DNA of 64,000 bases from Icerya purchasi (taxonomy: Eukaryota; Arthropoda; Insecta; Hemiptera; Monophlebidae). The notes under the pieces were generated by a model. The model did not search any database. It saw only the letters and a list, made by a program, of their open reading frames with translations, and had not been told where the DNA came from. The translations under genes and the position numbers were made by a program. The stretch is from contig CM077115.1 in NCBI GenBank assembly GCA_039619475.1, positions 42,976,685-43,040,684 on the forward strand, given 5' to 3'. Shown piece by piece: positions 55,701-62,381 of the stretch; the first letter of the stretch is position 1, and each line of letters begins with the position of its first letter.

Positions 55701-58571
55701 ACTTTTTTTTAGTTTCCAATCTTACTGCTTTCAGCGTGTATCTTCCCAAATTTTGGTCCCTAAATATCAAAATATTTCGAATCTTATTTTTCCTGTATTT
55801 TGGAGACCTTAGTGTGCAGGTTAAGAAGAAAATCAATACCGTAACTCATATAGATCCGGCTGAGGAATTTTTTAAAAAATTTTGTCTTGAAACTTGATTT
55901 TCACATTTTTCAAAATTTGGGTCCTTTGATTTAAAAATTTTTGGGGTCTCATATTTTTCCTATATTCTAACGGTCGAAATATATCATATAAAAAAAAAAA
56001 AAAAAAGGTGACCCTCCAGCTACCATGGTGAGAGCTGTGGACTCTTTTTTACCGCTTTAAGCGCGTATTTTCCAAAATTTTGGTTCCTTAATATCAACAC
56101 TTTTCGAATTTTATATTTTCCCCTCATTCTAGAAACCTTATTGTGCAGGTTAAAAAGAAAATTAATACCGCAACTTATATAAAACCGGCTGTAGAATTTT
56201 TTTAAAAAAAAATTCTTAAAACTTTATTTTTATATTTTTCAAAATTTGAGCCCTTTAATTTTAAAATTTCTGAGGTTTCGTATTTTTCCTATATTCTGGC
56301 GGTTGAAATACATCATTTTAAAAAAATACTGATCCTCCAGCAACCATGGAAAGAACTGTGGACTTTTTTTTAGTTTCCAGGGTTATTGATTTAAGAGTGT
56401 ATTTTCCCAAATTTTGGTCCTTGAATATCAAAAATTTTCAAAGTTTATATTTTTCCTGCATTCTGGAGACCGTATTATGCAAGTTCAAATGAAAATCCAA
56501 ACCGTGACTCATATAGATCCGACTATGGAATTTTTTGAAAATTTTTTCTTAAAGCTTGATTATCACATTTTTCAAAATTTGGGTCCTTTGATTTAAAAAT
56601 TTTTTGGGATCTCGTATTTTTCCTATATTCTAGAGATTGAAATACATAATTTAAAAAAAAAAAAGACGAACTCTCCAACTACCACGGAAATGGCTGTGGA
56701 CTTTTTTTTAATTTCCAGGGTTATCGCTTAAGAGCGTATTTTCACAAATTTTGTTCCCTGAATATCAAAATTTTTCGAATTTTATTATTTTCCTGTATTC
56801 TAGAGACCTTTGTATGCAGGTTAAAAAGAAACGTAATATCGTAACTTATATAGAACCGGCTGTAGAGTTTTTTTTTAATTTTTTTGCTTAAAACTTAATT
56901 TTCACATTTTTCAAAATTTGTGCCCTTTAATTTTAAAATTTTGGGGATCTCGTATTTTTCTCATGTTGAGTGATTGATGCATATCATTTTTTAAAAAGAG
57001 TGACCTTCTAGCTATCGTGTAAAGGCCTGTGGACTATTTTTTACCGCTTTATGCATGTATTTTTCCAAATTTTGGTTCCTAAATATCAAAATTTTTCAAA
57101 TTTTATATTTTTCCTGAATTCTCCAAACCATGATAATGTGCACGTTAAAAAGAAAATTGAAACTGTAACTCACATAGAACCAGCTGTGTAACTTTTTGAA
57201 ATTTTTTTTCTTAAAACTTGATTTTCACATTTTTCAAAGTTTGAGCCCTTTAATTTTAAAATTTCTGAGGTATTTTTCCTATATTTCAACGATTGAAATA
57301 CATTATTTAAAAAAAATAGAGGGACTCCAGCTACCACGGAAATGTCTGTGGACTTTTTTTTAGTTTCCAGTTTTACCGCTTTAAGCGTGTATTTTCGAAT
57401 TTTACATTTTTCCTATATTTTGAAGACCTTAGTATGTAAGCTAAAATGAAAATCAATGTCGTAACTTATATAGACCCGGCTCCAGAATTTTTTAAAAATT
57501 TTTTCCTTGAAATTTGGTTTCCACATTTTTCAAAATTTGGCCCTTTAATTTCAAAATTTTGGCGGTTTCGTATTTTTCCTATATTGTTACGATTAAAATA
57601 AATCATTTAAAAAAAAAGAATGACCTTCCAGCTACCACGGAAAGAGCTGTGGACTTTTTTTTAGTTTCCGGGGTTACCGCTTTAAGCATGCATGTTCACA
57701 AATTTTGGTCCCTAAATATCAAAATTTTTCGAATCTTTTGTTTTTCCTGTATTCTGGAGACCTTAGTGTGCAGATTAATATGAAAGTTGTTACCATAACT
57801 CATATAGAACGGGCTGCGGAATTTTTTTTTAAGTTTGTTTTTTAAAACTTGATTTTCACATTTTTTGAATTTTGGGCCCTTTAATTTTAAATTATTTTTT
57901 TATGATGTGACGAAGAAAATACTTCGATTGAAAAAAAAATTAACTCTCTAGCTACAATAGAACGGTTTGTACGATTTTTTTTTTTGCAGCTTTATATAAT
58001 ATATATATATTAATTATAATGTAGTTCTTAGGCCAGTCCTCGTTAGGTAAAATGTCACAATTTCATGTAACGAAAGTTAAATGTTAAGATAGAATTTTTG
58101 TGATTGTTTTTGTGTGTGTGTGTGTGTGCTAGTGCCCGTAAGAATGGCGTTATAAATTTTGGTAATTTTATACAAAGTATAGAAGAAAAAGAGATAGAAA
58201 TGTACGCAAGGCGGGTCAAGGGGCAGAGCCCCTTGCGAGGCTAAAATGGTCGAATTTTATATATATATATATATACGCAAATATATATAGACATACTTTT
58301 TTTCTTTGCATGTTGTTATTCGCAGATTTCAAATTTACATGCAACAATTGAAGATGCGCCGAAGCTTGCCGATTATGGTAAATTATACGTTTTTTGGAAA
58401 AAGTTGATGAAAAGACAATGGCCTAGAACTTACTTTTGGCTGGGACTCAGCGTAACCGCTGCAACGGTAGTTACAATTTTAGAATATTATTGTTTCGAAA
58501 AGTTTTACATTCGTTGGATTAATGTTCAGCGAGAAAGAAGTGTACTGAAAAATCATTTAGAAAAAAATTAA
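33830..58571 (+). CDS. TMEM126-like mitochondrial membrane protein, 4 coding exons
   Basis: Coding exons 33830-33948, 34048-34219, 43195-43320 and 58326-58571 join in frame to 220 codons, near the 195-residue length of human TMEM126A. Predicted membrane segments are at about residues 46-65, 76-94, 118-139 and 173-193. After TM1 the basic YYRRRFKLHNQLRA recalls the family's LFRRILNVTKARIAA. A PCKLCVQTKA motif (Cys109, Cys112) precedes TM3 and matches the family's Cys-x2-Cys-x2-T pattern, followed by GYGVITPY. TMEM126 proteins act in mitochondrial inner-membrane complex I assembly. All introns are GT-AG: phases 2, 0 and 0; lengths 99, 8975 and 15005 nt. The start is the first ATG after an acceptor-like AG, with no in-frame upstream coding seen. 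Gene structure is strong; family naming rests on motif recall and is moderate. Confidence 0.75.
34048..34219 (+). CDS. TMEM126-like exon 2
   Basis: The acceptor GCATAG ends at 34047. The exon completes the Val codon and reads APFIYGPGGLSMITAVSLLQ through SAGFHLK. The donor AAG|GTTTGT is at 34220. It holds TM1, the basic loop and TM2. Confidence 0.78.
34220..34779. other. Intron 2 start and LINE 5' leader
   Basis: No gene. A and T runs at about 34429-34450 and 34662-34674. The portion from about 34500 may be the 5' UTR of the LINE whose first ATG is at 34780. Confidence 0.35.
34780..36625 (+). pseudogene. LINE ORF1 (gag-like), split by a hAT element
   Basis: From ATG at 34780 a broken frame reads MATVQVKLIFNEIKNLLED, later NILSKNKIEFHRHQLRSEKP and, after a frame change near 35400, HDADHEIIKQKLLEEGHEV. 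This matches gag-like ORF1 proteins of I/jockey-group LINEs (FHT.QL..EKP followed by EIK..L...GH.V). At 35630 it is interrupted by an 846-bp hAT element. Removing that element with one copy of its target duplication restores QVIKFEPLWQKND and then zinc-knuckle-like AVCVKCSENH. Several knuckle cysteines have mutated, and multiple stops make it dead. ORF1 normally binds RNA and chaperones retrotransposition. Confidence 0.8.
35631..36476. mobile_element. hAT-type non-autonomous element, 8-bp target duplication
   Basis: Its ends are TAGTGATTGGTGAG and CATACTCATCACTA, with an inner shared block TCCGGATACGTATCC near both ends. The flanking duplication GTTTGAAC (35623-35630 and 36477-36484) is perfect, and the uninterrupted site is a continuous gag frame. 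TAGTGATG-type termini plus 8-bp duplications identify hAT. The body of 846 bp encodes no recognisable transposase. Confidence 0.92.
36635..36955 (+). pseudogene. LINE RT palm fragment
   Basis: The frame reads SFYRPISLLNSLSKSLERLI, then FGFRPHHSTIHQCHRIVD and VWLDISQAFDRVWHTGLLYK, the RT fingers/palm with the motif A Asp in DISQAFD. A frameshift occurs near 36745. It lies between the ORF1 zinc knuckles and an ORF2 endonuclease start, which is the wrong order for a LINE. Confidence 0.85.
36956..37135 (+). pseudogene. LINE ORF2 endonuclease start fragment
   Basis: Across frames the text reads NANGLMQRKIELEHLL-like and EEKIDIILVSETHFT, the N-terminal APE endonuclease signature (WNANGL...E.KIDI.L.SETHFT). 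It ends at a TA microsatellite at 37155. Displaced downstream of the RT fragment. Confidence 0.72.
37155..37190. repeat. (TA)n microsatellite
   Basis: A 36-bp alternating tract. Confidence 0.93.
37191..37695. other. Intronic, no supported gene
   Basis: An 83-codon plus frame at 37425-37676 (MCVIVGIFSTGTKSYQWLRA...) resembles no family I know; the codon pattern is not distinctive. Confidence 0.35.
37696..37719. repeat. (TTA)n tract at RLE LINE 3' edge
   Basis: CATTATTATTATTATTATCA on the plus strand; it belongs either to the LINE tail or to the target. Confidence 0.85.
37863..37910. repeat. (TA)n microsatellite inside LINE 3' coding part
   Basis: A 48-bp alternating tract separating two parts of the LINE endonuclease region; the LINE frame resumes on the other side with VRKFLNH. 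Confidence 0.92.
38327..39385 (-). pseudogene. RLE LINE reverse transcriptase, C-terminal ORF
   Basis: This 352-codon open frame is the best-preserved part of the LINE. It starts within the RT palm, with LLYMDDIKLYAASS carrying both motif C aspartates, goes through YKYLGIQQN (motif E region), INTYAVPILSYSFGIVKW and LPRKQGGRGLLDVSSLHQSQ, and ends in the zinc-binding CRKYYQARETIEHITGGCKL. A stop after AGTKYT separates it from the downstream endonuclease, which reads on in the same direction to about 37940. The upstream RT part (39658-39900) is in another frame. It is a fragment of one polyprotein, not a host gene. Confidence 0.87.
40904..41350 (-). pseudogene. RLE LINE N-terminal Myb-like domain
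   Basis: A 148-codon frame at the 5' end of the RLE LINE. The segment WTKEMNNHVIRCYYTIIKLE and following SEQRLADQKRFTINSNRLT match the DNA-binding N-terminus common to this LINE family. The nominal start lies within leader sequence, and the true start may be further in. Confidence 0.7.
41694..41709. repeat. (TTA)n tract at RLE LINE 5' edge
   Basis: TTTATTATTATTATTAAA directly abuts the LINE leader. Confidence 0.85.
41710..42189. other. Intronic AT-rich sequence
   Basis: No supported feature. Confidence 0.4.
42190..42470 (+). pseudogene. Highly decayed LINE C-terminal tail
   Basis: In shifting frames the text resembles the C-terminal tail of insect RT LINEs: HFGYLAKGKKY (family FGH..RG.KY), ELMTILVKNY and a terminal SIENIKQWN (family SWL.NLRQW). 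Stops are frequent. No flanking structure was found. Confidence 0.45.
42471..43194. other. Intron 2, 3' part
   Basis: No gene or repeat recognised until the polypyrimidine tract of exon 3. Confidence 0.4.
43195..43320 (+). CDS. TMEM126-like exon 3
   Basis: The acceptor TTTTTTTTACAG ends at 43194, an excellent polypyrimidine tract. Exactly 42 codons, beginning LVSSDIILQRPCKLC and ending TPYFFGIY; the donor TAC|GTAATT is at 43321. It carries the Cys-x2-Cys motif and TM3. Confidence 0.75.
43395..43463 (+). promoter_or_regulatory. Pol III internal promoter (tRNA-like head of SINE)
   Basis: Box A and box B elements are separated by about 25 bp and enclosed by a 7-bp acceptor-stem-like pairing. 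One extra T in box B departs from the GGTTCGAATCC consensus. Confidence 0.6.
43395..43612 (+). mobile_element. tRNA-derived SINE
   Basis: The first 69 bases can fold like a tRNA: GTCGTCG at 43395-43401 pairs with CGACGAC at 43457-43463. It contains a box A-like TAGCCTAGTTGC at 43405-43416 and a box B-like GGTTTCGATCCC at 43442-43453, the internal RNA polymerase III promoter. The head is followed by an unrelated body of about 150 bp with GGCAATGGAAAACTACCACG. The 3' boundary is approximate and no clear poly(A) or target duplication was seen. Confidence 0.75.
43759..44945. mobile_element. 1.2 kb DNA element with ~300-bp TIRs
   Basis: The left arm 43759-44061 and right arm 44647-44945 are reverse complements: they start CGAGAGCTGAGCG(C/A)CAAAAAAATG and include TTAGGGTGTATCAGAATAGC and TATAAGAGCGC/GCGCTCTTATA. 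The core of 585 bp contains one minus-strand ORF encoding a small zinc-finger-like protein. No target duplication was resolved. Long TIRs plus a transposase-style N-terminal domain suggest an internally deleted DNA transposon of undetermined superfamily. Confidence 0.85.
44094..44513 (-). CDS. Zinc-finger-like protein encoded within the long-TIR element
   Basis: An intact 139-codon frame starts at ATG 44513 (a second ATG follows 16 codons later, MNGSSRPICIICLKK). It has the spacing Cys-x2-Cys (CIIC), then CKNILKIRKEFN, a proline-containing DLDLPSNRN, and GYHQNCYHKFTFL with His-x3-Cys. This C2...HC arrangement (GYH..CY..FT) is seen at the N-termini of some insect transposon-derived proteins. 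The last 40 residues are low-complexity and run toward the left arm. No transposase catalytic domain is present. It may bind the element's own ends or be a leftover exon; it is not a recognised host gene. Confidence 0.6.
   Translation of the reverse strand: MSVESSLYLLHRVRVKMNGSSRPICIICLKKEVKVKLFEEQTLVTCKNILKIRKEFNLNYSDLDLPSNRNPQQGYHQNCYHKFTFLNKKHREELNKLTSKPSPKRYTIIVATASEHSCFVTLIKRIFFLYYKYLSYYLI
44946..45499. other. Intronic, no feature recognised
   Basis: AT-rich unique-looking sequence; no ORF or repeat. Confidence 0.4.
45500..45775. repeat. Dispersed repeat B, copy 2
   Basis: It matches 17870-18130 in block order (TAGTATTTTGTACAGT, AATAAAGGCAAATTTCAT, TCAATAATTTAATCAC). No coding content. 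Confidence 0.65.
45960..46029. repeat. (TA)n microsatellite, long
   Basis: About 70 bp of alternating AT, the longest in the window. Confidence 0.95.
46030..46698. other. Intronic AT-rich sequence
   Basis: No supported gene; the frame at 46185-46382 is low-complexity. Confidence 0.4.
46699..46724. repeat. TG/TA microsatellite
   Basis: A TG-TA tract that supplies the TA at the left edge of the mariner-like composite. Confidence 0.88.
47028..47697 (-). pseudogene. Mariner-type transposase, C-terminal part
   Basis: Minus-strand frames give GGLHNRLGYACLVIFFNLDL, DFFLPNLP, then VGYFQQDGAPCHSVRSVTTF carrying the second catalytic Asp of the DDE/D triad. After a frameshift near 47285, WPRWDASLASLRSDLTFSDF and WIYAQPMKNVA follow, with the third Asp region (SDF), then MDMCRRAIHLVFNRYELC and a stop near 47028. 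The N-terminal DNA-binding domain and first Asp are absent. Downstream of the stop the 3' UTR runs directly into the left TIR, as expected for mariner elements. Confidence 0.78.
47477..48757. repeat. Inverted repeat pair flanking tandem repeats
   Basis: The arms at 47477-47692 and 48541-48757 are reverse complements (for example TTACGAGGCACGCATAACCA against TGGTTATGCGTGCCTCGTAA). The left arm overlaps the transposase coding sequence, so the right arm is an inverted duplicate of part of that gene together with about 130 bp of additional sequence. Confidence 0.82.
47690..48160. repeat. Tandem repeat, ~188-bp period, about 2.3 copies
   Basis: ATAGTATACATACTTAGTTC recurs at about 47807 and as CTAGTATACATACTTAGTTC at about 47995, each followed by CAAAAACACAAAATTA/TTAAAAACACAAAATTA; a third partial copy starts near 48125. 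Confidence 0.75.
49124..53045 (+). pseudogene. BEL/Pao LTR retrotransposon internal region, decayed
   Basis: From ATG at 49124 broken frames read gag-like MKRLEAAETQNSLEMVNEIK, PELDDVKRLVYLQRALTDKA and VNHTLRGL-like segments; then a Cys-rich KGCPACDGLHKIRFYANFKK. Further on come protease/RT parts such as ADVVPKIPYSTSKYVSEKK and NADGKFVVRLPFKRKHQI (the DG.Y.V.LP.K pattern that introduces Pao RT). Near the 3' end, DKGLIRLVEVKIRGN-like sequence matches the integrase C-terminus of the group. Frameshifts and stops are frequent throughout and the RT active-site motif has decayed. It cannot be functional. The order gag-pol-integrase supports BEL/Pao; no envelope-like frame was seen. Confidence 0.82.
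53055..53067 (+). promoter_or_regulatory. Polypurine tract of the BEL/Pao element
   Basis: The purine-rich AAGGCGGAAGGA lies immediately before a TG-initiated segment, the expected primer site for plus-strand synthesis at a 3' LTR. Confidence 0.55.
53068..53340 (+). repeat. Putative 3' LTR of BEL/Pao element
   Basis: It begins TGTTCGGAATTAATTATTCC after the polypurine tract, in line with BEL/Pao LTRs starting TGT. I found no matching 5' LTR before 49124, so the end is estimated and the 5' LTR has been lost or has diverged. Confidence 0.45.
53445..53545. repeat. Dispersed repeat A, 3' fragment
   Basis: CATACGGAATCCTCAGCGCA and TTGACTGAACTTGTTTATTT match the last 100 bp of repeat A at 16920-16985. 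Confidence 0.7.
53681..55594. other. Intron 3, outlying satellite-like fragments
   Basis: No gene. Around 53920-53965 (TAGTATGCAGGTTAAAAAGA) and 54560-54690 (AGGGCTGTTGACTTTTTTCT) there are isolated, diverged pieces of the tandem unit found at 55595-57995. The rest is AT-rich, with a homopolymer A-run at 54638-54653. Confidence 0.5.
55595..57995. repeat. Tandem array of ~300-340 bp units, 8 unit starts
   Basis: The conserved unit start CCAGCTACCATGGAAAG-like occurs at 55676, 56016, 56337, 56675, 57008, 57327, 57628 and 57948 (spacing 340, 321, 338, 333, 319, 301 and 320). Each unit then has GCTGTGGACTTTTTTTTAGT, AATTTTGGTCCCTAAATATC, GGAGACCTTAGTGTGCAGGT, ACTCATATAGAYCCGGCTG and CACATTTTTCAAAATTTGGG, ending in an A-run. 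Units are clearly diverged from one another. Frames inside (for example 55610-55897) only reflect repeat structure. Confidence 0.93.
57998..58018. repeat. (TA)n microsatellite
   Basis: A short alternating tract at the array's 3' edge. Confidence 0.8.
58003..58260. repeat. Dispersed repeat C, copy 2, with TG tract
   Basis: The start (TATTAATTATAATGTAGTTC) parallels 22773-22870. A (TG)n tract lies at 58110-58128 and a GC-rich small hairpin AAGGGGCAGAGCCCCTT at about 58218. Another TA tract follows at 58258-58274. Confidence 0.5.
58326..58571 (+). CDS. TMEM126-like exon 4, terminal
   Basis: The acceptor TTGTTATTCGCAG ends at 58325. The frame reads ISNLHATIEDAPKLADYGKL through TM4 (YFWLGLSVTAATVVTILEYY) and ends in a Lys/Arg-rich tail with TAA at 58569-58571. 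No disruption is present despite the adjoining satellite array and microsatellites. Confidence 0.78.
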   Translation: MSNLHATIEDAPKLADYGKLYVFWKKLMKRQWPRTYFWLGLSVTAATVVTILEYYCFEKFYIRWINVQRERSVLKNHLEKN

Positions 58572-58649
58572 AACATGTAATGCGCGAATAGGTTATATTT
58601 TAATTAAAATTTTTTGTTCTTATTTGTTTGTTTATTATTTATTGTTGGG

Positions 58650-58655
58650 ATTAAA
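58650..58655 (+). promoter_or_regulatory. Candidate polyadenylation signal ATTAAA
   Basis: ATTAAA lies 79 bases after the stop codon of the TMEM126-like gene. No AATAAA occurs in the first 100 bases of the 3' region, so this common variant is the best candidate. Confidence 0.4.
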
Positions 58656-59134
58656 TATTACAAAAACTATAATTAATCTATTATTATTATTATTACTGTT
58701 ACTATTATAGCCTTTTTAACAAACTCGATATTTAAGCTGGTATGGTCGACCTTTCTTAAGTATCGAATGTAATAGTAGATACATTGCCAGAAAAAACGTA
58801 TTTGTATTACTGCTTTCTGTATATTTGAGATTAAAAAGACTATTTTTAGAACAATATATTTAGGGTGATATAAAAGAAACAAAACTGAAATGTAAAAAAT
58901 GTTTTAGACAGTAGAAAATGTAGGAGTTCCTTCAGGAAAACGTGATCATGCATCAAAAAAATTGAGTACATATTTAATTATGCCAAATGGAAACATTAAA
59001 TGTTTTTAGATAGATTTTATGGGTATATTTAAACTCGGACGAAAGTAAAACCTAAGGATTACAATACGATGTTAAAGCGTTCTAACTATAATTTTAAAAC
59101 TACTCGAAATCTCTGAGCAATTAGGGTAATATAT
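58656..59134. other. Downstream of the host gene, no feature
   Basis: The minus frame at 58673-58882 is not recognised. Confidence 0.4.
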
Positions 59135-60912
59135 TTTTATTGCTTAGAATTGCAATAGAGCATGTGGTACCTCAAAAGGCTGTAAACGCTACTCGGTTTA
59201 TCCACTATATAAACAATATTGTTGACTGTATCGGGCCTTCAGTGAGTGCTCGCTTATATATAGATGATCTGAATGTTCCATCCTTGGCTCATACCATTTT
59301 GAAAATACCATTAACAGATTAAAATAAACAGTGGATTAGATTTTTCCTCTCAAAAATGCCAATATGTTATATTGCACAGAGAAGAAGTCGTCTCTTTCGA
59401 AATCCACTCTCGCTACAACCAAACAATAACAAATTCCTTGTAAAGCAACAGCAACTTTCTTTAGCATCTTCAAGGACGCCAGACTGAGTTGAAAACCCTT
59501 TATATATGACTTAAAAGCTAAATCCTCCGTCAATTTTTAAGGGTAGTCAAGTTTCTATCAAATCCTAGGTTTAACATCCAGCCAAAGTTGCTTCTAAATA
59601 TTTCGAAAGCAGTGGTCCTTAATAAAATTAGTTACGGGAGCCAGGTGTACTCATCGGCAAGTAGTTCTTTACCAAAAAAAGACTTGACCGAATCCACTGA
59701 TACTTGGTGGCCATCGTACATCCTCAGCAAAAAGCCTATGCTCGTTAGCCAATATATCGTGTCATTATCTTAAGTAGAAAATTCTGCAATTACCGCGATA
59801 TGCTCTCGTAGGTCGCGTAGAGTTATAACGACTCAATCGTAGGTCCTGAATTTCCTAAAGATAATCTACTAAACATCAATGTCATTTTATTGCAAAATAA
59901 CATAAAGCCCAATTCCGGTTCCACTGTGGACTATCCAAACCTTCGTCCTTGACTCCTTTTCAGATAGAAGCTATTCAATCACCCGCCAGCATTGCGTGGA
60001 CAGAGGGCGCTAAACATTATTAATAAATATCTCGCATTTTCGAAAGCATACACTGATGGGTCCAAGGCTGTTACGGCTACATGGACTTTCGAAATAGACG
60101 GAACCGCAGAGGGCATACGGCTGAACAACGTTGTAACGATTGTGAAAGCCGAGATTGTTGTGCCGTTCTGTCTACAAGCATATCTAAAACCGACATCCAA
60201 CTGCTCAGAATCTTACTGATGACTGATCCCTTGCAATCTAATCGCTTCGAATCACACTGACGGTCTTAGAAATCCTATCCACCATATATGCCAGCTGAAC
60301 CTGAGACGGTGCCAAGTATATTTTTTTATGGGTCCACCTAGCCATATCGGGTTTGCGAGGATATGAGCGGGTGGACCTGGTCGCTCGGACTTCCGTGATG
60401 TGCCAGTACGCTACTATTTTCTTATGACCCATTATCCCTAAGGGGTTTCTTAACGAACGCAGTTTTCGCACAGTGGGATCATAACTGTTTGTCTCAATTC
60501 ACCCCTTTGGTGGCTCCCGCATGGAACAGAGCGCACCGTGTTCTGAGCAGTCAACCGTCTGAGAGCGGGGCATATGTCTCTTAGCTACGACTACCTCCTC
60601 AGGCAAACTCTAAACACCCCTGCCCACTTTGTTCTGCCGATGAATATCCATCAGCCTCGCATTTCTCGCTTAAATGTACACGTCTTAATGGGTTGCGGCG
60701 CGGCCAGATTACATCACTGACAGGCATCCCCTCAAATACTTGTGACGCTGTGATCTGGCTCATGACTTTTGTTTAGTCTATCGGGCTGAGAGGTCTGATT
60801 TAAAACTTCGGGTCCATGTACTGTGATAACCTAGGTAATTGTAGGCAGTGCACGGAGTAACCCCCTTCCCTTTTTAAAAAAACAGGGTCGTCGGTAAAAA
60901 AAAAAAAAAAAC
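59135..60912 (+). mobile_element. 5'-truncated LINE with RT tail, RNase H and poly(A)
   Basis: Domains in order: RT motif C context NNIVDCIGPSVSARLYIDDL (59205-59268); a distorted thumb; NISKAVVLNKISYGSQVYSS (LNYGS.VYSSAS pattern); an RNase H start SKAYTDGSKAVTATW (first Asp); and a C-terminal Cys/His motif HPCPLCSADEYPSASHF...C. The 3' UTR ends with an A-run at 60896-60912. Frames shift repeatedly and the RNase H core is degraded. The fragment is less diverged at the C-terminus. Independent of the other LINE copies. Confidence 0.82.
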
Positions 60913-62250
60913 GGCAATATAAACGTGCATATTAAAAGAAATTTTATCAGTTATATATAACCAATCTCTTTACACTTCCAAGTCGGAATTTTGGAGATTT
61001 AAAAAAAAAAAAATGTTTTTTCCGGGTGTGTTATAAACCAGCCGGGTGTTTGATTTCTTGACGAAACTTTAAAAAGATTCGAAAAATTCTAAACAATGAA
61101 AAATGATGCGTAGTCATCCTATTTTTCAAAACGAGGATTTCACTAGATATAAATTTCAAGCTTCCGATAAACGTACTTGTAATAGGAAATTTATTAAATT
61201 AAGCGTAACCGAAATTTTCAGCTTTAAATTTGGAACTTGAAAGCTCCGATGATTTGTAAGATTGAAAAAAATTAAATAAAAAAAGCGAAATGTGCGATAA
61301 TCAGAAAAATAAAATTTACACTATAAACACGGGCTTTTCATTCACTAATGTTGATTATTCTTCATCAGTGAATTTGTATTTCGTAAGATTTTTTAAACTA
61401 CCCTCTTTCCCCTATGCACTTTCATATTGCACAAACATAATGGAAATATTCCCTTACCCCCAGAGACACGTTATTGTGTAGCAATAGCAAAATTCTGTAA
61501 AATTTAATTTTGTTTTATAAGATTTCTAAGTAATAGTGCGCAATAAAAGGTCGGATGTTGTGGTTGAACTTTAAAGGCATTTCTTAAAATTTTTTTTTTT
61601 TTTTGGGAGGGGGACGCTAACGAACAGCCAATCAACCGAGGAATCTAAAGCATAAATATCCGCGGGCTGATTTTCTATCGGTCCCATTTTATTAATTATT
61701 TTCATTTGTATTATTTTTTTGTTCCGGATATAGATTCTTTTCATTGGTGCTACTACCTGAAACACGATTTACCATTAATAATATAGAATACAGAAAATAA
61801 AGAATCATTCACGACCAATCTTATTCGTGTTCATTAATTATATTTTAGCATTTGAAAAAGATCTCATTTACAAACATTCAGTCGCTCGTCGCTCAACTAA
61901 TTCTGTATTTGAAATCAGCGTGACCACCTAGATTGTGAATATTGATTAGAAAATAAATAATTAGACCCGTCTAAATAGACTGAATGCCGAAAAATGGGAA
62001 TTTTTTTTTTAAAAAAATATTTTATGTCGTATGTATTTAAAAAAAAAAAAAAACAACAAAAAAACTTGAAAACTTATAAAATTAGACAAGTGTAATTATT
62101 AATATTGTGTTCATAAAATTTTCCCGACAACCACCAATTTATACAGACTACATATTAAAGGAATATACAGCATTCATTTTATTTTGAAATATATTTATTT
62201 TTTAGATCTAAAATACGGGGCTATATTTAATTTTAAACTTCTTAATTTAG
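60913..62250. other. No supported gene; possible minus-strand poly(A) insertion
   Basis: A T-run at 61591-61605 followed by GGGAGGGGGACGCTAACG could be the tail of a short minus-strand retroposon whose body reads ADIYALDSSVDWLFVSVPL, but the family is not recognised. Other sequence is AT-rich. Confidence 0.3.
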
Positions 62251-62381
62251 AGCAGCGCTTCTCAAAGTGAGCGATAGCGTTCCCTGGAGACTTCCAGAGG
62301 GCTAATGAAAGGCTCGGAGAAAATTTTAGGAGGTGGTAACTAGCCCTGCATAAACCAAGCCTAGATGTGCGCCCGCACAAT
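62251..62381. mobile_element. hAT-like terminal fragment
   Basis: CAGCGCTTCTCAAAGTGAGC and following GATAGCGTTCCCTGGAGACTTCCAGAGGG resemble the CAG.G.TTCTCAAA...GGGCG...CCCTGG ends of some animal hAT transposons. Only one end is visible; the Tc1-like element starts directly after. Confidence 0.4.

Noticed and set aside
55610..55897. 95-codon ORF and its overlapping opposite frame as genes
   Set aside because: Both lie within the tandem array and recur in part in other units; they reflect repeat structure.
55595..57995. CRISPR-like array
   Set aside because: Units of 300-340 bp are repeated end to end without unique spacers, and the genome is eukaryotic.
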